DNA from: Streptomyces sp. Z26
GTDB taxonomy: Bacteria; Actinomycetota; Actinomycetes; Streptomycetales; Streptomycetaceae
DNA length: 64,000 bases
Reading direction: 5' to 3'
NCBI RefSeq assembly: GCF_003665095.1
Contig: NZ_RCHV01000002.1
Location: 4,202,501-4,266,500, forward strand
The notes below the pieces were generated by a model that was given only the letters and a program-made list of their open reading frames with translations, had not been told where the DNA came from and ran no database searches. A program made the translations under genes and the position numbers. Positions 32,070 to 41,233 of the stretch are shown here, in pieces. The stretch's first letter is position 1; each line of letters opens with the position of its first letter.

Positions 32070-32356
32070 GGCTCCTCGGAACACGGGGTGACGGTGACGG
32101 CGGTCCCGCGGGATCGCGGACGCCGGGCCGGGTGACGGCGGCCCGCGCGGCGCGCGGCGGCGCGGCGTCGGGGCGGCGGCGGGGCGTGGGGCCACCGTAG
32201 CGAGGCGCCCGGGGCGCACGTCCGACGTCTGCGCGATTTTCACCCGGACGGGTACCTTCCGGGCGCGGGGCCCGGCGCCCGCCGCGCGCGGCCGCGCCCC
32301 TACCGCCGGGGCGGGCGGGGGCGGCGCCCGCCGGGCCGTGGCCCTACGGTGTGCGC

Positions 32357-33991
32357 ATGGGACGTGACTGGCTGAACGGGTCGAGGCTCCTGGTGCTGTG
32401 CGCCGCGCTGCTCGGCATCGCCGCCGTGGGCGTCGTCGCCCTCGCGCTCTCCGGCGGTGGCGACGACGGTGACGGCGGCGGCGACGGCGGCGGTCGGGCC
32501 GGGGACGGCGCGGCCAGCACCGCGCCGGAGGAGTCCGGGCCGCCCGCCCCGAAGCGCCCCGCCCGGCTCGGCCCGGCACCCGCGGCCGTACCCGCCGTAC
32601 GCGACTGGCGTCCCGTACGCGGTCCCGGCTGGCGCCCGGACGACGGCGGGCGCGTGGTCGCCGACGCCGACGGGTCGCTCGCGGACGAGGCGCGGCTGCT
32701 CGCGCGGGAGCTGCGGATGCCGTACGCCGAGGGGCCCGCCCGCAACGGCGACGTGGAGCTGCGCACGGTCGACGACCCGGCGACCCCGCGCGAGGCGTAC
32801 GTGCTGACCAGCCGCGACGGCCGGGTGCGGATCACCGGCTCGTCGGACGCCGGGGTGTTCTACGGCACCCGCACGCTGCTCCAGACGGTGCGGGCGCGCG
32901 GCGGGTTCGCGGACGGGGTGGTGCGGGACCGGCCGGACCGGCCGCAGCGCGGCTTCATGCTGGACATCGCGCGCAAGCACTTCGACGCCGACTGGATCGA
33001 GGACCGCGTCCGCGAGCTGGGCGACCTCAAGCTCAACCAGCTCCAGCTGCACCTCTCCGACGACCAGGCGTTCCGCGTCGAGAGCGACTCCCACCCGGAG
33101 ATCGTCTCGAAGCCGCACCTGACCAAGCGCGAGGTGCGCGACATCGTGCGACTGGCCGCGTCCCGGCACATCACGGTGATCCCGGAGATCGACTCGCCCG
33201 GCCACCTCGGCGCCGTCCTGCGCGCCCACCCGGACCTCCAGCTGCGGAACGCGTCGGGCGCGCGGGTGCAGGGCGCCGTCGACATCGCGAACCCGAAGGC
33301 CGGGAAGCTGGTGGACGAGCTGCTGGCGGAGTACGCCGAGCTGTTCCCCGGCCCGTACTGGCACCTGGGCGGCGACGAGTACCGCGCGCTGATGGCCGAG
33401 GACCCGGGCGCCGCCTACCCGAAGCTGGCCGCCGCCGCCCGCGAGCGCCACGGCGCGGACGCCGGCGTGACCGACCTGGCGACGGCCTGGCTCAACGACC
33501 GGGCCGCGGCCGTACGGAAGCACGGCAAGACACCGCAGGTCTGGAACGACGGCATGCACCGCGGCGGCGAGGTCAAGCCGAGCGAGCAGCGTCAGGTCGC
33601 GTACTGGACGGGCAAGGAGATCGGGGAGCGGCAGCCGGAGGAGTACCTGAAGGAGGGGTGGCGGCTGATCAACCTGAACGACGAGTACCTCTACTACGTC
33701 CTCGGGGAGCCCAACGACTTCACGTACCCGACCGGCGAGCGGATCTACGAGCGGTGGACGCCCGCCGTCGTACGCGGCACCGGCAGCGTGCCGGACGCGC
33801 TCGCCGGGCCGGACCGCATCCTCGGCGGGCGCTTCGCGGTCTGGTGCGACCTCTCGGACGCGCAGACCACGGCGCAGGTGGCGAAGGGCATCCGGATGCC
33901 GCTGCGCGCGACGGCGCAGAAGCTGTGGGACCCGCGCGACCCCGAGCTGAGCTGGGCGGACTTCCGGGCGCTGGCCGACCAGGTGGACTGA
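32357..33991 (+). CDS. beta-N-acetylhexosaminidase (GH20), membrane-anchored or secreted
   Basis: A 544-residue exported glycoside hydrolase. The N-terminal hydrophobic segment (LLVLCAALLGIAAVGVVALAL) is a signal anchor, followed by an acidic Gly-rich linker. The GH20 N-domain and barrel follow, with RPQRGFMLDIARKHF, LNQLQLHLSDDQAFR and the catalytic Asp340-Glu341 in HLGGDEY. It should release terminal GlcNAc from chitin or cell-wall fragments. ATG 32357 was chosen; a GTG at 32351 is two codons upstream. A hairpin terminator follows at 34058-34101. Confidence 0.92.
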   Translation: MGRDWLNGSRLLVLCAALLGIAAVGVVALALSGGGDDGDGGGDGGGRAGDGAASTAPEESGPPAPKRPARLGPAPAAVPAVRDWRPVRGPGWRPDDGGRVVADADGSLADEARLLARELRMPYAEGPARNGDVELRTVDDPATPREAYVLTSRDGRVRITGSSDAGVFYGTRTLLQTVRARGGFADGVVRDRPDRPQRGFMLDIARKHFDADWIEDRVRELGDLKLNQLQLHLSDDQAFRVESDSHPEIVSKPHLTKREVRDIVRLAASRHITVIPEIDSPGHLGAVLRAHPDLQLRNASGARVQGAVDIANPKAGKLVDELLAEYAELFPGPYWHLGGDEYRALMAEDPGAAYPKLAAAARERHGADAGVTDLATAWLNDRAAAVRKHGKTPQVWNDGMHRGGEVKPSEQRQVAYWTGKEIGERQPEEYLKEGWRLINLNDEYLYYVLGEPNDFTYPTGERIYERWTPAVVRGTGSVPDALAGPDRILGGRFAVWCDLSDAQTTAQVAKGIRMPLRATAQKLWDPRDPELSWADFRALADQVD

Positions 33992-34383
33992 CCGGGGCGG
34001 GAAGCGGAGTCGGGGTCGGGGACTCCGGTGGGGCCCGGAACGGGCCCGGAAACGGAAGACGGCCGAGGTCGCCACCCCCCACAGGAGAGACCTCGGCCGT
34101 CCTCACGGTACGGACGCACCAACCAGCAGCAGGTCCGTATCTTCTACAGCGCCGGGTCCCCGAAAACTGTTACCGCCCCCGCGTCACGCCTCCGCGACGG
34201 CCGCGGAACCGGCGCGCGCGGGCTACTCACGCGTCCGGCATGGACGCGGGCGCACACTTGGTCGTACCGTTCAGCAAACGCATCGACGCAGATCGATGCA
34301 GAGTGCAAGCAGCGACACGAGCGGTGTCCGGCCAGGGACACCGGAGAACGGATCGCGACGTCGCGGATGGCGAGGACACGGGC
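33992..34383. other. 392 bp intergenic region before the ECF sigma factor
   Basis: The first part carries the GH20 terminator. The rest (about 34102-34383) is less GC-rich and should contain the sigma-factor promoter. The sigma reading frame is open back to an ATG at 34242, which would add 47 residues; that extension lacks a ribosome binding site, so I treat it as leader. Confidence 0.4.
34058..34101 (+). terminator. terminator after the hexosaminidase gene
   Basis: Perfect 13 bp arms GACGGCCGAGGTC (34058-34070) and the complement at 34089-34101, with an 18 nt loop containing a C-run. Confidence 0.75.
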
Positions 34384-35070
34384 GTGCAGGGGGATGACGC
34401 GGAGCTGACCGCCGCGGTGCGCGCGGCACAGGACGGAGACGAGAGCGCCTTCCGTACCGTGTACCGCACCGTGCACCCGAGGCTGCTCGGATACGTACGG
34501 ACGCTGGTGCCCGACGCCGACGCGGAGGACGTCGCCTCCGAGGCGTGGCTCCAGATCGCCCGGGACCTGACCCGCTTCAGCGGCGACGCCGACCGCTTCC
34601 GCGGCTGGGCCGCCCGTATCGCCCGCAACCGCGCCCTGGACCACATCCGGATGCGCGGCCGCCGCCCCGCCGTCGCGGGAGACGACACCGAACTCGCCTC
34701 GCTCCCCGGCGGCGCCGACACCGCCGACCTCGCCATGGAGTCCCTCGGCACCGGACGGACGATGCGCGCCATCGCCACCCTCCCGCGCGACCAGGCCGAG
34801 GCGGTCGTGCTGCGCGTCGTCGTCGGACTCGACGCCAAGAGCGCCGCGGAGGTGCTCGGGAAGCGGCCCGGCGCGGTCCGTACGGCCGCCCACCGCGGAC
34901 TGCGCAAACTCGCCGAACTGCTCGACGGGGACGCGGAGGGGCCGGAGGGCGAGGCGCCCCTGCACGCCGACGGGAACGGCGGCGCGCCCCCGCCGCGCCG
35001 CGACCCCTCCCCACGGGGTCTGCGGCGCGGTGTGACGCGGAACGCCGCGCGAACGCTGAAGGAAACGTGA
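34384..35070 (+). CDS. ECF-type RNA polymerase sigma factor
   Basis: From the GTG at 34384 (GAGGAC upstream) the product is 228 residues. Region 2 is AFRTVYRTVHPRLLGYVRTLV through DVASEAWLQIARDL, and RFRGWAARIARNRALDHIR completes it. Region 4 is TLPRDQAEAVVLRVVVGLDA with the helix-turn-helix KSAAEVLGKRPGAVRTAAHRGLR. The C-terminal tail is short and basic. It is coupled (TGATG overlap) to a membrane protein that may be its regulator. Target promoters are unknown. Confidence 0.92.
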   Translation: MQGDDAELTAAVRAAQDGDESAFRTVYRTVHPRLLGYVRTLVPDADAEDVASEAWLQIARDLTRFSGDADRFRGWAARIARNRALDHIRMRGRRPAVAGDDTELASLPGGADTADLAMESLGTGRTMRAIATLPRDQAEAVVLRVVVGLDAKSAAEVLGKRPGAVRTAAHRGLRKLAELLDGDAEGPEGEAPLHADGNGGAPPPRRDPSPRGLRRGVTRNAARTLKET

Positions 35071-36482
35071 TGTCGGACAACCGGTACGAATGGCTGGACA
35101 AAGAGACCGCGGAGCGTCTGCTGCGCGGTCTGCCGGTCGACAGCACCCGGCTGAACGGCAGCGCCGACAGCGCGGAGCGGCTGGCGACGGCCCTCGGGGC
35201 GCTGTCCGCGGAGCCGGCTGACGGCCTGCTGCGCCGCACCGCCGCCGAGGTGCCGGGGGAACTCCCGGGCGAGGCGGCGGCGATGGACGCGTTCCGCTCG
35301 GCGCAGGAGGGGGTCCTGCGCAGCCGCCCCGTGGCGACGGTGCCTGACGCCGTACCCGAGGCGGCCGTGTCGGGCGCGCGGGTCGGCGCCGCGGCGGGGG
35401 CGGGAGCCTGGTCCGGGTCAGGGGCCCGGTCCGGTTCCCCTTCCGTACCGGCGTTCCCCGCGGTCGGATCGCGTACGGGTGTCGGCGGCGGCCGTCGCCC
35501 GTGGACCGTCACGCTGCCCGGCCTGGCCGGGCTGGCGGGCAGGCCCCTGCGGGCCGGATTCGCGATGGCCGTCGCGGGCTGCGCGCTCGGCGGCGTCGCG
35601 GTCGCGGCGGGCGCGGGCGTGCTCCCGACACCCTTCGGCGGCGTGGGCGGCGGCCCGGCGAAGCCCGGGGTGAGCGCCTCGACGACGGAGAGCGCGGAGA
35701 ACGAGGAGCGCGAGGGCGTCGGTGACGACGCGGACGGGCGCAAGGGCGGCCGTGAGGGGAGACCCGGCTCGTCGGAGGGCGAGCGTGGCGGCCCCACGGG
35801 CGGAAAGTCCTCCGCGCCCGGCAAGGGCGTGATCGGCGAGGGATGGAACGGCGAGCGGCTGCCGGACGACGCCGCCACGGCGGCCATCGTGCAGGCGGTG
35901 TGCAAGGCGTACGCGGACGGCACCATCGCGGGTGACGACCGGCGGAAGCTGGAGAAGGCGGCGGGCGGCCCGGCGGCCGTCGAGGCGTACTGCGCGAAGT
36001 TCGGCGGCACCCCGGGCGCGAGCACCCCCGGCGGCGGTACGCCGGGCGGCGGGCTCCCCGGTGGCACCCCGGGCGGCGGCGAAGGCGGCGAGGGCGGGGA
36101 GTCCGGCGACGGGTCGACCGGTGATCCGGGTGGCGACGGCGGTACGGGTGAGCCGGGCGGACCGGGCGGCGAGGGCGGCGACTCGGGCGACCCCGGCGGC
36201 GAGGGCGGCGACTCGGGCGAGTCCGGGGACGGTACGACGGGCGGCGAGACCGGCGGCGAGTCGGGCGACGGCTCGTCCGGCGGTGACGCGGGCGGCACGG
36301 AGTCCGGCGGTACGGAGTCCGGCGGCACCGGGTCCGGCGGCGAGACGGGCGGGACCACGAGCGCCGACACGAGCGGCGGGTCCGCCGACGACTCCACGGG
36401 CGGCGACGGTTCCGGCCCGTCCGGCACCTCGGACCCGGGGTCCGGCGGCGGCGCGGCGACCCGCGACGGCACGGCCTCCTGA
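35070..36482 (+). CDS. membrane protein partner of the ECF sigma factor, Gly-rich tail
   Basis: The 470-residue protein has a 75-residue N-terminal helical region (YEWLDKETAERLLRGLPVD, RLATALGALSAEPADGLLRR), a Gly/Ser linker, one transmembrane helix near residues 165-190 and an exported domain (TAAIVQAVCKAYADGTI, AVEAYCAKFGG). About 160 residues of Gly/Ser/Asp/Thr repeats end the protein. No zinc anti-sigma HxxxCxxC motif is present. Overlap with the sigma gene and the topology suggest a sigma-regulating membrane protein; this is inference. AAGGAAAC precedes the ATG. Confidence 0.7.
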   Translation: MSDNRYEWLDKETAERLLRGLPVDSTRLNGSADSAERLATALGALSAEPADGLLRRTAAEVPGELPGEAAAMDAFRSAQEGVLRSRPVATVPDAVPEAAVSGARVGAAAGAGAWSGSGARSGSPSVPAFPAVGSRTGVGGGRRPWTVTLPGLAGLAGRPLRAGFAMAVAGCALGGVAVAAGAGVLPTPFGGVGGGPAKPGVSASTTESAENEEREGVGDDADGRKGGREGRPGSSEGERGGPTGGKSSAPGKGVIGEGWNGERLPDDAATAAIVQAVCKAYADGTIAGDDRRKLEKAAGGPAAVEAYCAKFGGTPGASTPGGGTPGGGLPGGTPGGGEGGEGGESGDGSTGDPGGDGGTGEPGGPGGEGGDSGDPGGEGGDSGESGDGTTGGETGGESGDGSSGGDAGGTESGGTESGGTGSGGETGGTTSADTSGGSADDSTGGDGSGPSGTSDPGSGGGAATRDGTAS

Positions 36483-36992
36483 CGCGTCCGCGCGGGAGGC
36501 GCCCTGTCGCGGCGGGGTGGTACGGGGGCGCGACGGCGGATTCCGTCAGCCCTCCGACGCCCGGACGCCACCACTTTTTCAGACAGTCGGAAGACCGGTG
36601 TGACACTTTCGCTGCGCGTGACGCTGAAGAGAATGAGCCGACTGGTCATCGGCGGCGCGAGATACCCGGGGTTCCCCCGTACCTCAGGGTTCGCGCGATG
36701 GCGCGGACGGGACACGTTCCCCCGGTCCCGTCCGCGCCACACAAACAAACGGGGGCCACGGGGGCCGTCCCCCGGGGCGCACCACCCTTGATCCGCTCCT
36801 ATCGGCGGGTGTGCGGGTGGCGCCCCGGGGGATGGCGATTTCTCGCCCCTCTTACGGTGCCGCCCCCGCCTCTTCCGCCCGCTCCCCGGCTTCTTCCGGC
36901 CGCTGTGCCCCCGGTGCTGCCGGGGGCGTTGTCGACGGCGCGTCCATGGACCAGGATGGTTGGACTACCGGCGAGTAACAGGAGGGGTTCAC
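36483..36992. other. 510 bp intergenic region before the amidase gene
   Basis: No convincing gene is present. The first 120 bp follow the Gly-rich gene, and around 36570-36660 the sequence is more AT-rich and promoter-like. Around 36740 is an unusual ACAAACAAAC run followed by the long hairpin at 36769-36831. AGGAGGGG at 36980-36987 is the amidase ribosome binding site. Confidence 0.4.
36769..36831. other. 63 nt stem-loop upstream of the amidase gene
   Basis: A perfect 12 bp stem (CCCCCGGGGCGC at 36769-36780 with 36820-36831) continues after a single bulged A by 6 bp (CCACCC at 36782-36787 with GGGTGG at 36814-36819), leaving a 26 nt loop. It is 286 bp past the previous stop and 162 bp before the amidase, so it could be a distant terminator, a leader structure or part of a small RNA. 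Confidence 0.45.
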
Positions 36993-38540
36993 GTGCCCGG
37001 ACCGGACGAGGACGTCCCCGCGAGCCCCGCCCCCGACACCGCCCTCGGCGCCGTAGCGCCGCCCGCCCCCGCTCCTGACGCCGGGCCCGCTTCCCCCGGG
37101 GAGGCCGCTCCCGCGCCCGCACCCGGCCTCGCCGCGCAGGCGCGCGCGCTCGCCGCGGGCGAGGTCACGTCGCGGGCGCTCACCGAGCGGGCACTCGCCC
37201 GTATCGACGCCACACAGACCACGTTGAACGCCTTCCGCATCGTCCGCCACGAAGCGGCGCTCGCCGAGGCGGACGCCGCCGACGCGCGGCTCGCGGCGGG
37301 GGAGCGGGCGCCGCTGCTCGGGGTGCCGGTCGCGGTCAAGGACGACACGGACGTGGCCGGGGAGCCCACCGCGTTCGGCTGCCCCGGGGACTTCACGCCC
37401 AAGACGGCGGACGCGGAGGCCGTACGGCGGCTGCGGGCGGCCGGTGCCGTCCTCGTCGGCAAGACGAACACCCCGGAGCTGGGCCAGTGGCCGTTCACCG
37501 AGGGGCCCGCCTTCGGCGCCACCCGCAACCCGTGGGACCTGGCGTACGCCCCGGGCGGCTCGTCCGGCGGCTCCGCCGCGGCCGTCGCCGCCGGGCTGGT
37601 CGGCGGCGCCCTCGGCTCCGACGGGGCGGGCTCGGTGCGCATCCCGTCGGCGTGGACGCACCTCGTGGGCATCAAGCCGCAGCGCGGCCGGATCTCGTCG
37701 TGGCCGGACCCGGAGGCCTTCCACGGCATCACCGTGCACGGCACCCTCGCGCGTACGGTCGCCGACGCGGCCCTCCTCCTCCAGGCCGCCAGCGGCTCGA
37801 CCGCCGGGGACCTGCACCGGCCGCCGCCCGTGGACGTCGTGGCGGCGGCCGGGCGGGAACCGGGGCGGCTGCGGATCGCGCTGTCGTTCGCGACGGCGTT
37901 CACCGGTACGCCCAAGGAGCTGGACCCGGTCGTACGGGCCCGGGTGTCGGACCTCGCGGAGCGGCTGGCCGCGCTCGGCCACGAGGTCGTGCCGGTGGAC
38001 CCGCCGTACGGCCTGATCGGCGCGACGTTCGTGCCGCGCGCCACCGCGGGCGTACGCGCCTGGACCCGGCGGGTGCCGGACCGCGCGCTGCTCGACCCGC
38101 GGACGCGCGGCGTGGCCCGTACGGGTGGGCTGCTCGGCGGCCCGGCGCTGCGGCTCGCGCGCGCGGCGGAGGAGCCGTTGCGGCGGCGGGTGGGCGCGGT
38201 GTTCCGCCGCCACGACGTGGTGCTGGCGCCGACGACGGCGACCCCGCCGCCGCGGATCGGTGACTTCGACGGGCTGTCGGGCTGGCGGACGGACCGCCGG
38301 ATGATCGCCCACTGCCCGTACGCCTGGCCCTGGAACGTGCTCGGCTGGCCCGGTGTCAACGTCCCGGCCGGTTTCACGGACGGCGGGCTGCCGCTGGGCG
38401 CGCAGCTGCTGGGCCCGGCGGGCAGCGAGCCGCTGCTGGTGTCGCTGGCCGCGCAACTGGAGGCGGACCGGCGCTGGTACGAGCGGTGGCCGTCACCGGT
38501 GCACGGCGCGGGCGCGGGCGCCGGGGCCGCCGCCGGGTGA
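36993..38540 (+). CDS. amidase-signature enzyme
   Basis: The 515-residue protein starts at the GTG at 36993 behind a near-perfect AGGAGGGG. After an Ala/Pro-rich leader of about 45 residues comes the amidase signature fold with the Ser-cisSer-Lys triad: Lys116 in VAVKDDTDV and the GGSSGGS block at residues 188-194. The family hydrolyses carboxamides ranging from simple amides to Glu-tRNA-Gln; no GatB or GatC genes are near, so a stand-alone amidase of unknown substrate is likely. Confidence 0.88.
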   Translation: MPGPDEDVPASPAPDTALGAVAPPAPAPDAGPASPGEAAPAPAPGLAAQARALAAGEVTSRALTERALARIDATQTTLNAFRIVRHEAALAEADAADARLAAGERAPLLGVPVAVKDDTDVAGEPTAFGCPGDFTPKTADAEAVRRLRAAGAVLVGKTNTPELGQWPFTEGPAFGATRNPWDLAYAPGGSSGGSAAAVAAGLVGGALGSDGAGSVRIPSAWTHLVGIKPQRGRISSWPDPEAFHGITVHGTLARTVADAALLLQAASGSTAGDLHRPPPVDVVAAAGREPGRLRIALSFATAFTGTPKELDPVVRARVSDLAERLAALGHEVVPVDPPYGLIGATFVPRATAGVRAWTRRVPDRALLDPRTRGVARTGGLLGGPALRLARAAEEPLRRRVGAVFRRHDVVLAPTTATPPPRIGDFDGLSGWRTDRRMIAHCPYAWPWNVLGWPGVNVPAGFTDGGLPLGAQLLGPAGSEPLLVSLAAQLEADRRWYERWPSPVHGAGAGAGAAAG

Positions 38541-38628
38541 CCGGGGACGGGCGCGGCCGTGTGACCCTGGTCGGGCCGGGCCGTCCGCCCGGCCACGGGT
38601 TCCGTGAGCCGAATGGGGTGGTGTGAGC

Positions 38629-39186
38629 ATGTCCGTACCGCGGGTGGTCGTCGTCATGGGGGTCTCCGGCACGGGCAAGTCGACCGTGGGGGAGCTGGTG
38701 GCGGAAGCGTTGGGCGTGCCGTACGCGGAGGCCGACGCGTTCCACCCCGAGGCGAACATCGCCAAGATGTCCGCCGGCACACCCCTCGACGACGCCGACC
38801 GCGCGCCGTGGCTCGACGCGATCGGGGCGTGGGCGGCCGACCGTACGGCACGCGGGTTGGGCGGGGTCGTCAGCTGCTCGGCGCTGAAGCGCCGCTACCG
38901 CGACCGGCTGCGGGCCGCCGACCCCGCGCTGTTCTTCCTGCACCTGGACGGCTCGCGCGAGCTGGTCGCGGAGCGGCTGGCCGGGCGGCGCGGGCACTTC
39001 ATGCCGCGCGCGCTGCTGGACTCGCAGTTCGCGGACCTGGAGCCGCTGGAGCCGGACGAGCGGGGCGCCGCGCTGACGATCGACGCGGAGCCGCGTACGC
39101 TCGCCGCCCGCGCCGTCGCCCTGCTGGGGGCGCCGCCGGAGGGCGGCCCGGAGGCGGGCGGTGCGGAGTCCGGCGACACTACATGA
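38629..39186 (+). CDS. gntK: gluconokinase
   Basis: ATP-dependent phosphorylation of gluconate to 6-phosphogluconate. The 185-residue protein matches the GntK family throughout: the P-loop GVSGTGKS (residues 11-18), EADAFHPEANIAKMSAGTPL, DADRAPWLDAI, SCSALKRRYRD and RRGHFMPRALLDSQF. A GTG at 38623 would add two residues. No gluconate transporter is adjacent. Its 3' end overlaps the small convergent membrane-protein gene by 8 bp. Confidence 0.93.
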   Translation: MSVPRVVVVMGVSGTGKSTVGELVAEALGVPYAEADAFHPEANIAKMSAGTPLDDADRAPWLDAIGAWAADRTARGLGGVVSCSALKRRYRDRLRAADPALFFLHLDGSRELVAERLAGRRGHFMPRALLDSQFADLEPLEPDERGAALTIDAEPRTLAARAVALLGAPPEGGPEAGGAESGDTT

Positions 39187-39361
39187 GGCCGAGCCGGGTC
39201 ACGAGCACGGCGACGAGCACCAGCAGCGTCCAGCCGAGCGCGTGCTCCAACAGGTCCTGGAACCCGTCGTCGTCGGGCCCGCCGGTGCGGGAGAGGGACG
39301 TACGGGAGAGGGCCGCGCGGGAGAAGGGCGCGGTCAGCCGGGTCGCGAGCGCATGGGTCAT
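39179..39361 (-). CDS. small hypothetical membrane protein
   Basis: A 60-residue product (MTHALATRLTAPFSRAALS...) with one C-terminal transmembrane helix (ALGWTLLVLVAVLVTRLGLM). The ATG at 39361 is preceded by GAGGAA at good spacing, which supports a real gene. It overlaps the end of gntK by 8 bp. No function is recognisable. Confidence 0.5.
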   Translation of the reverse strand: MTHALATRLTAPFSRAALSRTSLSRTGGPDDDGFQDLLEHALGWTLLVLVAVLVTRLGLM

Positions 39362-39635
39362 GGGTGTTCCTCGTGCTCGGTGGGCGTACGTGGTGCGCGG
39401 CGGCGGACCGTACGGGCGGCGGGGCGCGGGGCCCTCGTACCGTCCGGTCGTCCGGCCCGGTCGTCCCGCCCACCTTGCGCAAACCACCCGCTCCGCGACC
39501 AGCCGTCCGCGTGCTTTGTGAGGCTTCACACCCCGGCCGCGCGCCGCGCGCCCGCACCCGTGTGACCGGTGGGGCGTGTGGTGCCCACGGTCCGGGTGCG
39601 GCGCGGGCACGTCGCGGCGCGCGGTCGGGGTGCGC

Positions 39636-41195
39636 TCAGCGCGCGGGCGCCGACGCGCGCACCGGCCCGTACGGCGGCGCGTACCGCCGCGCGTACGCCG
39701 CCACCTCCGCCGGGTCGTCCGTGGCCAGCCCCACGTAGCCGTCCGGGCGGACGAGGTACAGCGCGGGGCCGGTGCCGTACGCCGCGTGGGCGTGCGGCTC
39801 GGTGGGCGTGACCGCGTACGCGCGGACGGGGAGCGGCCCGCTGCCCGGCGGCGGCGGCAGCGGCGGCAGCGGGGCGCCGCCCACCGCGAGCAGCGTCCAG
39901 TGCGGCCCGCGGAACGCGTCGAAGAGGCGTACCCGCGCCCCTTCCGCCAGCGCGCACTCCGCGTCCGGCGCCCGGTCGCCCGCGCGCAGCGTCCCGCCGG
40001 GCGCGCGCCGGGTGTCGCGGCTGAGCGGCCCGTCCCGGTAGCCGAGGTCCAGCTGGTGCGTCTCGCGCCCGCGCCGCCGCCCCTCCGGGCGGCCCGCCTC
40101 GGCGGCCCGGTGCAGCCGGGTGCTGAGGCCGATGACGTCCTCGGCGACGGGCCGCCGCTCCCGCTCGTACGAGTCGACCAGCGCCTCCGCGTCGGCGGCG
40201 GCCACGCCGTCCGCGAGGGCCGTGGCCAGCTTCCAGCCCAGGTTGTACGCGTCCTGCACGCTCGTGTTCAGCCCCTGCCCGCCGTCCGGGGTGTGCAGGT
40301 GCGCCGCGTCGCCCGCGAGCAGCACCCGCCCGTCCCGGAACCGGTCGGCCAGCGCGGCGCGCGGCCGGAACGCCGACACCCAGCCCACGTCCCGTACGGC
40401 GGACGCGGCGAACGGCGTGCGCTCCGCGACGAGCCGCCGTACGCCCGCCGGGCTGGTGTCCGGGCGGGCGCCGTCCCCGTACCGCGCGACGATCTGGAAC
40501 TGGTCCGTGCCCGCCAGCGGACAGCAGGCGACGGCCCCGCCCGGGGCGTCCGCCCAGACGTGCCAGTGGTCCCGCGACATGCCGTCGACGCGGGCGTCGG
40601 CGACGAGCACCTGCGTGTCCGAGACGGCGCCGCCGGTCATGTCGACGCCGAGCAGCGCGCGTACGGTGCTGCGCCCGCCGTCGGCGGCGACCAGCCAGCG
40701 CGCCCGTACGGACGTGCCGTCGTCGAGGCGCGCCGTCACGCCGTGCGCGTCCTGCGCCAGATCGGCCAGCCCGGCGCCGAACCGCACGTCGCCGCCGAGC
40801 GCGCGCAGCCGCTCGTACAGCACCCGCTGGGTGCGCCACTGCGGCAGCATCCGGCCCTCCGGGTACGGGACGCCGGGTACGGGCCCGGTGGGGCGGGCGA
40901 CCATCTCGTACGCGCCGAGCGGCCGGTCGCCGTCCCAGCCGAGCATCGGCGGGTACGGGCCGCCCGCCGCGAGGACGGCGTCGACGACGCCGAGGTCGTC
41001 GAGGACCTCCAGGGTGCGGGGTTGGAGGCCCTTGCCGCGCGAGCCGGGGAACAGCGCGGCGTTCCGTTCGAGGAGCAGCGCGGGTACGCCGCGGCGGGCG
41101 AGGTCGACGGCCAGGGCGAGGCCGGTGGGTCCGGCTCCGACGACGAGCACGGCGGGGTCGGCACCCGCGTGCTTAACGTTGTTAAGTGGGCTCAT
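39636..41195 (-). CDS. FAD-dependent aromatic monooxygenase
   Basis: The 519-residue class A flavoprotein hydroxylase has the FAD loop VVGAGPTGLALAVDLARRG, the DG motif LVAADGGRSTVR and the GD motif RVLLAGDAAHLHTPDGGQG, and ends in a thioredoxin-like domain. This is the architecture of polyketide hydroxylases (RdmE/PgaE type) and of Rox- and TetX-like antibiotic-modifying enzymes. It is transcribed away from a TetR-class repressor across only 38 bp. One TTAAC-N3-GTTAA operator lies inside its codons 4-8 and another between the genes, so ligand-induced expression is expected. Confidence 0.88.
   Translation of the reverse strand: MSPLNNVKHAGADPAVLVVGAGPTGLALAVDLARRGVPALLLERNAALFPGSRGKGLQPRTLEVLDDLGVVDAVLAAGGPYPPMLGWDGDRPLGAYEMVARPTGPVPGVPYPEGRMLPQWRTQRVLYERLRALGGDVRFGAGLADLAQDAHGVTARLDDGTSVRARWLVAADGGRSTVRALLGVDMTGGAVSDTQVLVADARVDGMSRDHWHVWADAPGGAVACCPLAGTDQFQIVARYGDGARPDTSPAGVRRLVAERTPFAASAVRDVGWVSAFRPRAALADRFRDGRVLLAGDAAHLHTPDGGQGLNTSVQDAYNLGWKLATALADGVAAADAEALVDSYERERRPVAEDVIGLSTRLHRAAEAGRPEGRRRGRETHQLDLGYRDGPLSRDTRRAPGGTLRAGDRAPDAECALAEGARVRLFDAFRGPHWTLLAVGGAPLPPLPPPPGSGPLPVRAYAVTPTEPHAHAAYGTGPALYLVRPDGYVGLATDDPAEVAAYARRYAPPYGPVRASAPAR
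41173..41185. promoter_or_regulatory. TetR-type operator O1 (inside the monooxygenase 5' end)
   Basis: TTAAC-GTT-GTTAA, extended to CTTAAC...GTTAAG, is a 6+6 bp inverted repeat. It is AT-rich in a very GC-rich setting and nearly identical to O2 38 bp away. Confidence 0.65.
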
Positions 41196-41210
41196 GGGGG
41201 AAGCCTCGAC

Positions 41211-41223
41211 TTAACGGTGTTAA
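41211..41223. promoter_or_regulatory. TetR-type operator O2 (between monooxygenase and repressor)
   Basis: TTAAC-GGT-GTTAA. It partly overlaps a TAAATT box (41221-41226) eight bases before the repressor GTG. It lies just downstream of a TTGACA box read on the minus strand (41231-41226). Binding should therefore block both promoters. Confidence 0.65.
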
Positions 41224-41233
41224 ATTGTCAAGC

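Noticed and set aside
34242-34383. A 47-residue N-terminal extension of the ECF sigma factor from ATG 34242
   Set aside because: No ribosome binding site, and the usual family N-terminus starts at GTG 34384 with GAGGAC before it.
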